From an archaeon (lineage in GTDB: Archaea; Thermoproteota; Nitrososphaeria; Nitrososphaerales; CADDZS01): 51,144 nucleotides of DNA. This document shows positions 51,079-51,144 of the stretch, in pieces (position 1 is the first letter of the stretch; each line of letters opens with the position of its first letter). The position numbers and the translations under genes are program-made. The notes beneath the pieces are model-generated. The model worked only from the letters and a program-made list of their open reading frames with translations. It did no database searches and was not told the DNA's origin. The DNA is taken from positions 1 to 51,144 of the forward strand of contig CADDZS010000003.1 in NCBI GenBank assembly GCA_902812485.1, read 5' to 3'.

Positions 51079-51144
51079 GCGGGTGTGTGGTTGTTGTTTG
51101 TATCTTCCTGTGAGATCTGTTTTCTCTAATCACTATCAGTAATG

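Noticed and set aside
1-51144. CRISPR array, insertion sequence or prophage
   Set aside because: No regularly spaced repeats, transposase, integrase or phage gene was found on either strand.

Overview
The window is a chromosomal segment of an archaeon. It carries an archaeal S10/spc-type ribosomal protein cluster, TFB, archaeal adenylate and cytidylate kinases, an archaeal SecY, Cbf5, MptE and TATA-type promoters. The most likely home is a non-methanogenic, heterotrophic member of the Thermoproteota, near Nitrososphaeria/Thaumarchaeota or a sister lineage. Reasons are the absence of eL14 and eL34 genes between cmk and cbf5, the absence of an eIF1/SUI1 gene between uL29 and rnp1, a fused FixAB flavoprotein and a gene set for oxidising organic substrates. 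This placement is inference. Many genes start with TTG or GTG, and leaders are often purine-rich.

Layout. Positions 75-2054 hold a divergent pair, an agmatinase-family ureohydrolase and a PfkB kinase, sharing a short promoter region. Positions 2055-2835 are non-coding, with a degenerate direct repeat, a TATA-like element, a purine-rich tract and hairpins. Positions 2836-7228 (minus strand) hold SPOUT methyltransferase-uL3-uL4-uL23-uL2-uS19. Positions 7400-9556 hold a PDCD5-like gene and a GT-C-like membrane protein. The rest of the ribosomal supercluster then runs on the plus strand (9851-24679): uL22-uS3-uL29-rnp1-uS17-uL14-uL24-eS4-uL5-uS14-uS8-uL6-eL32-eL19-uL18-uS5-uL30-uL15-secY-adkA-EMC3/DUF106-cmk-cbf5. 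The usual single block is therefore broken between uS19 and uL22, and its first part is inverted. A tRNA gene follows (24805-25037). It closes as a 74-nt cloverleaf, best read as Val(UAC), only if three introns are removed.

From 25180 to 38816 the region is mixed housekeeping: dCTP deaminase, TFB, a zinc-ribbon/CBS protein, acylphosphatase, an isocitrate/isopropylmalate dehydrogenase family enzyme, pterin/folate genes (mptE, folP), guaB-guaA, a second PfkB kinase, a PRC-barrel/zinc-ribbon protein and glyA. Several small uncharacterised genes lie among them.

The last third (38959-51078) is metabolic. Genes for nickel-pincer nucleotide (NPN) cofactor synthesis (larE, a free-standing C-terminal larC domain, larB) are interleaved with an NAD-type malate dehydrogenase and a fixAB-fixC-fixX electron-transfer flavoprotein operon. 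A MobA-like nucleotidyltransferase lies tail to tail with larB. sdhA-sdhB and a monofunctional proline dehydrogenase follow. Together these suggest an organism that feeds electrons from 2-hydroxy/dicarboxylic acids and proline into quinone and ferredoxin pools and has at least one NPN-dependent enzyme. No larA or other NPN-using enzyme is in the window. No CRISPR array, insertion sequence, rRNA or clear prophage gene was seen.
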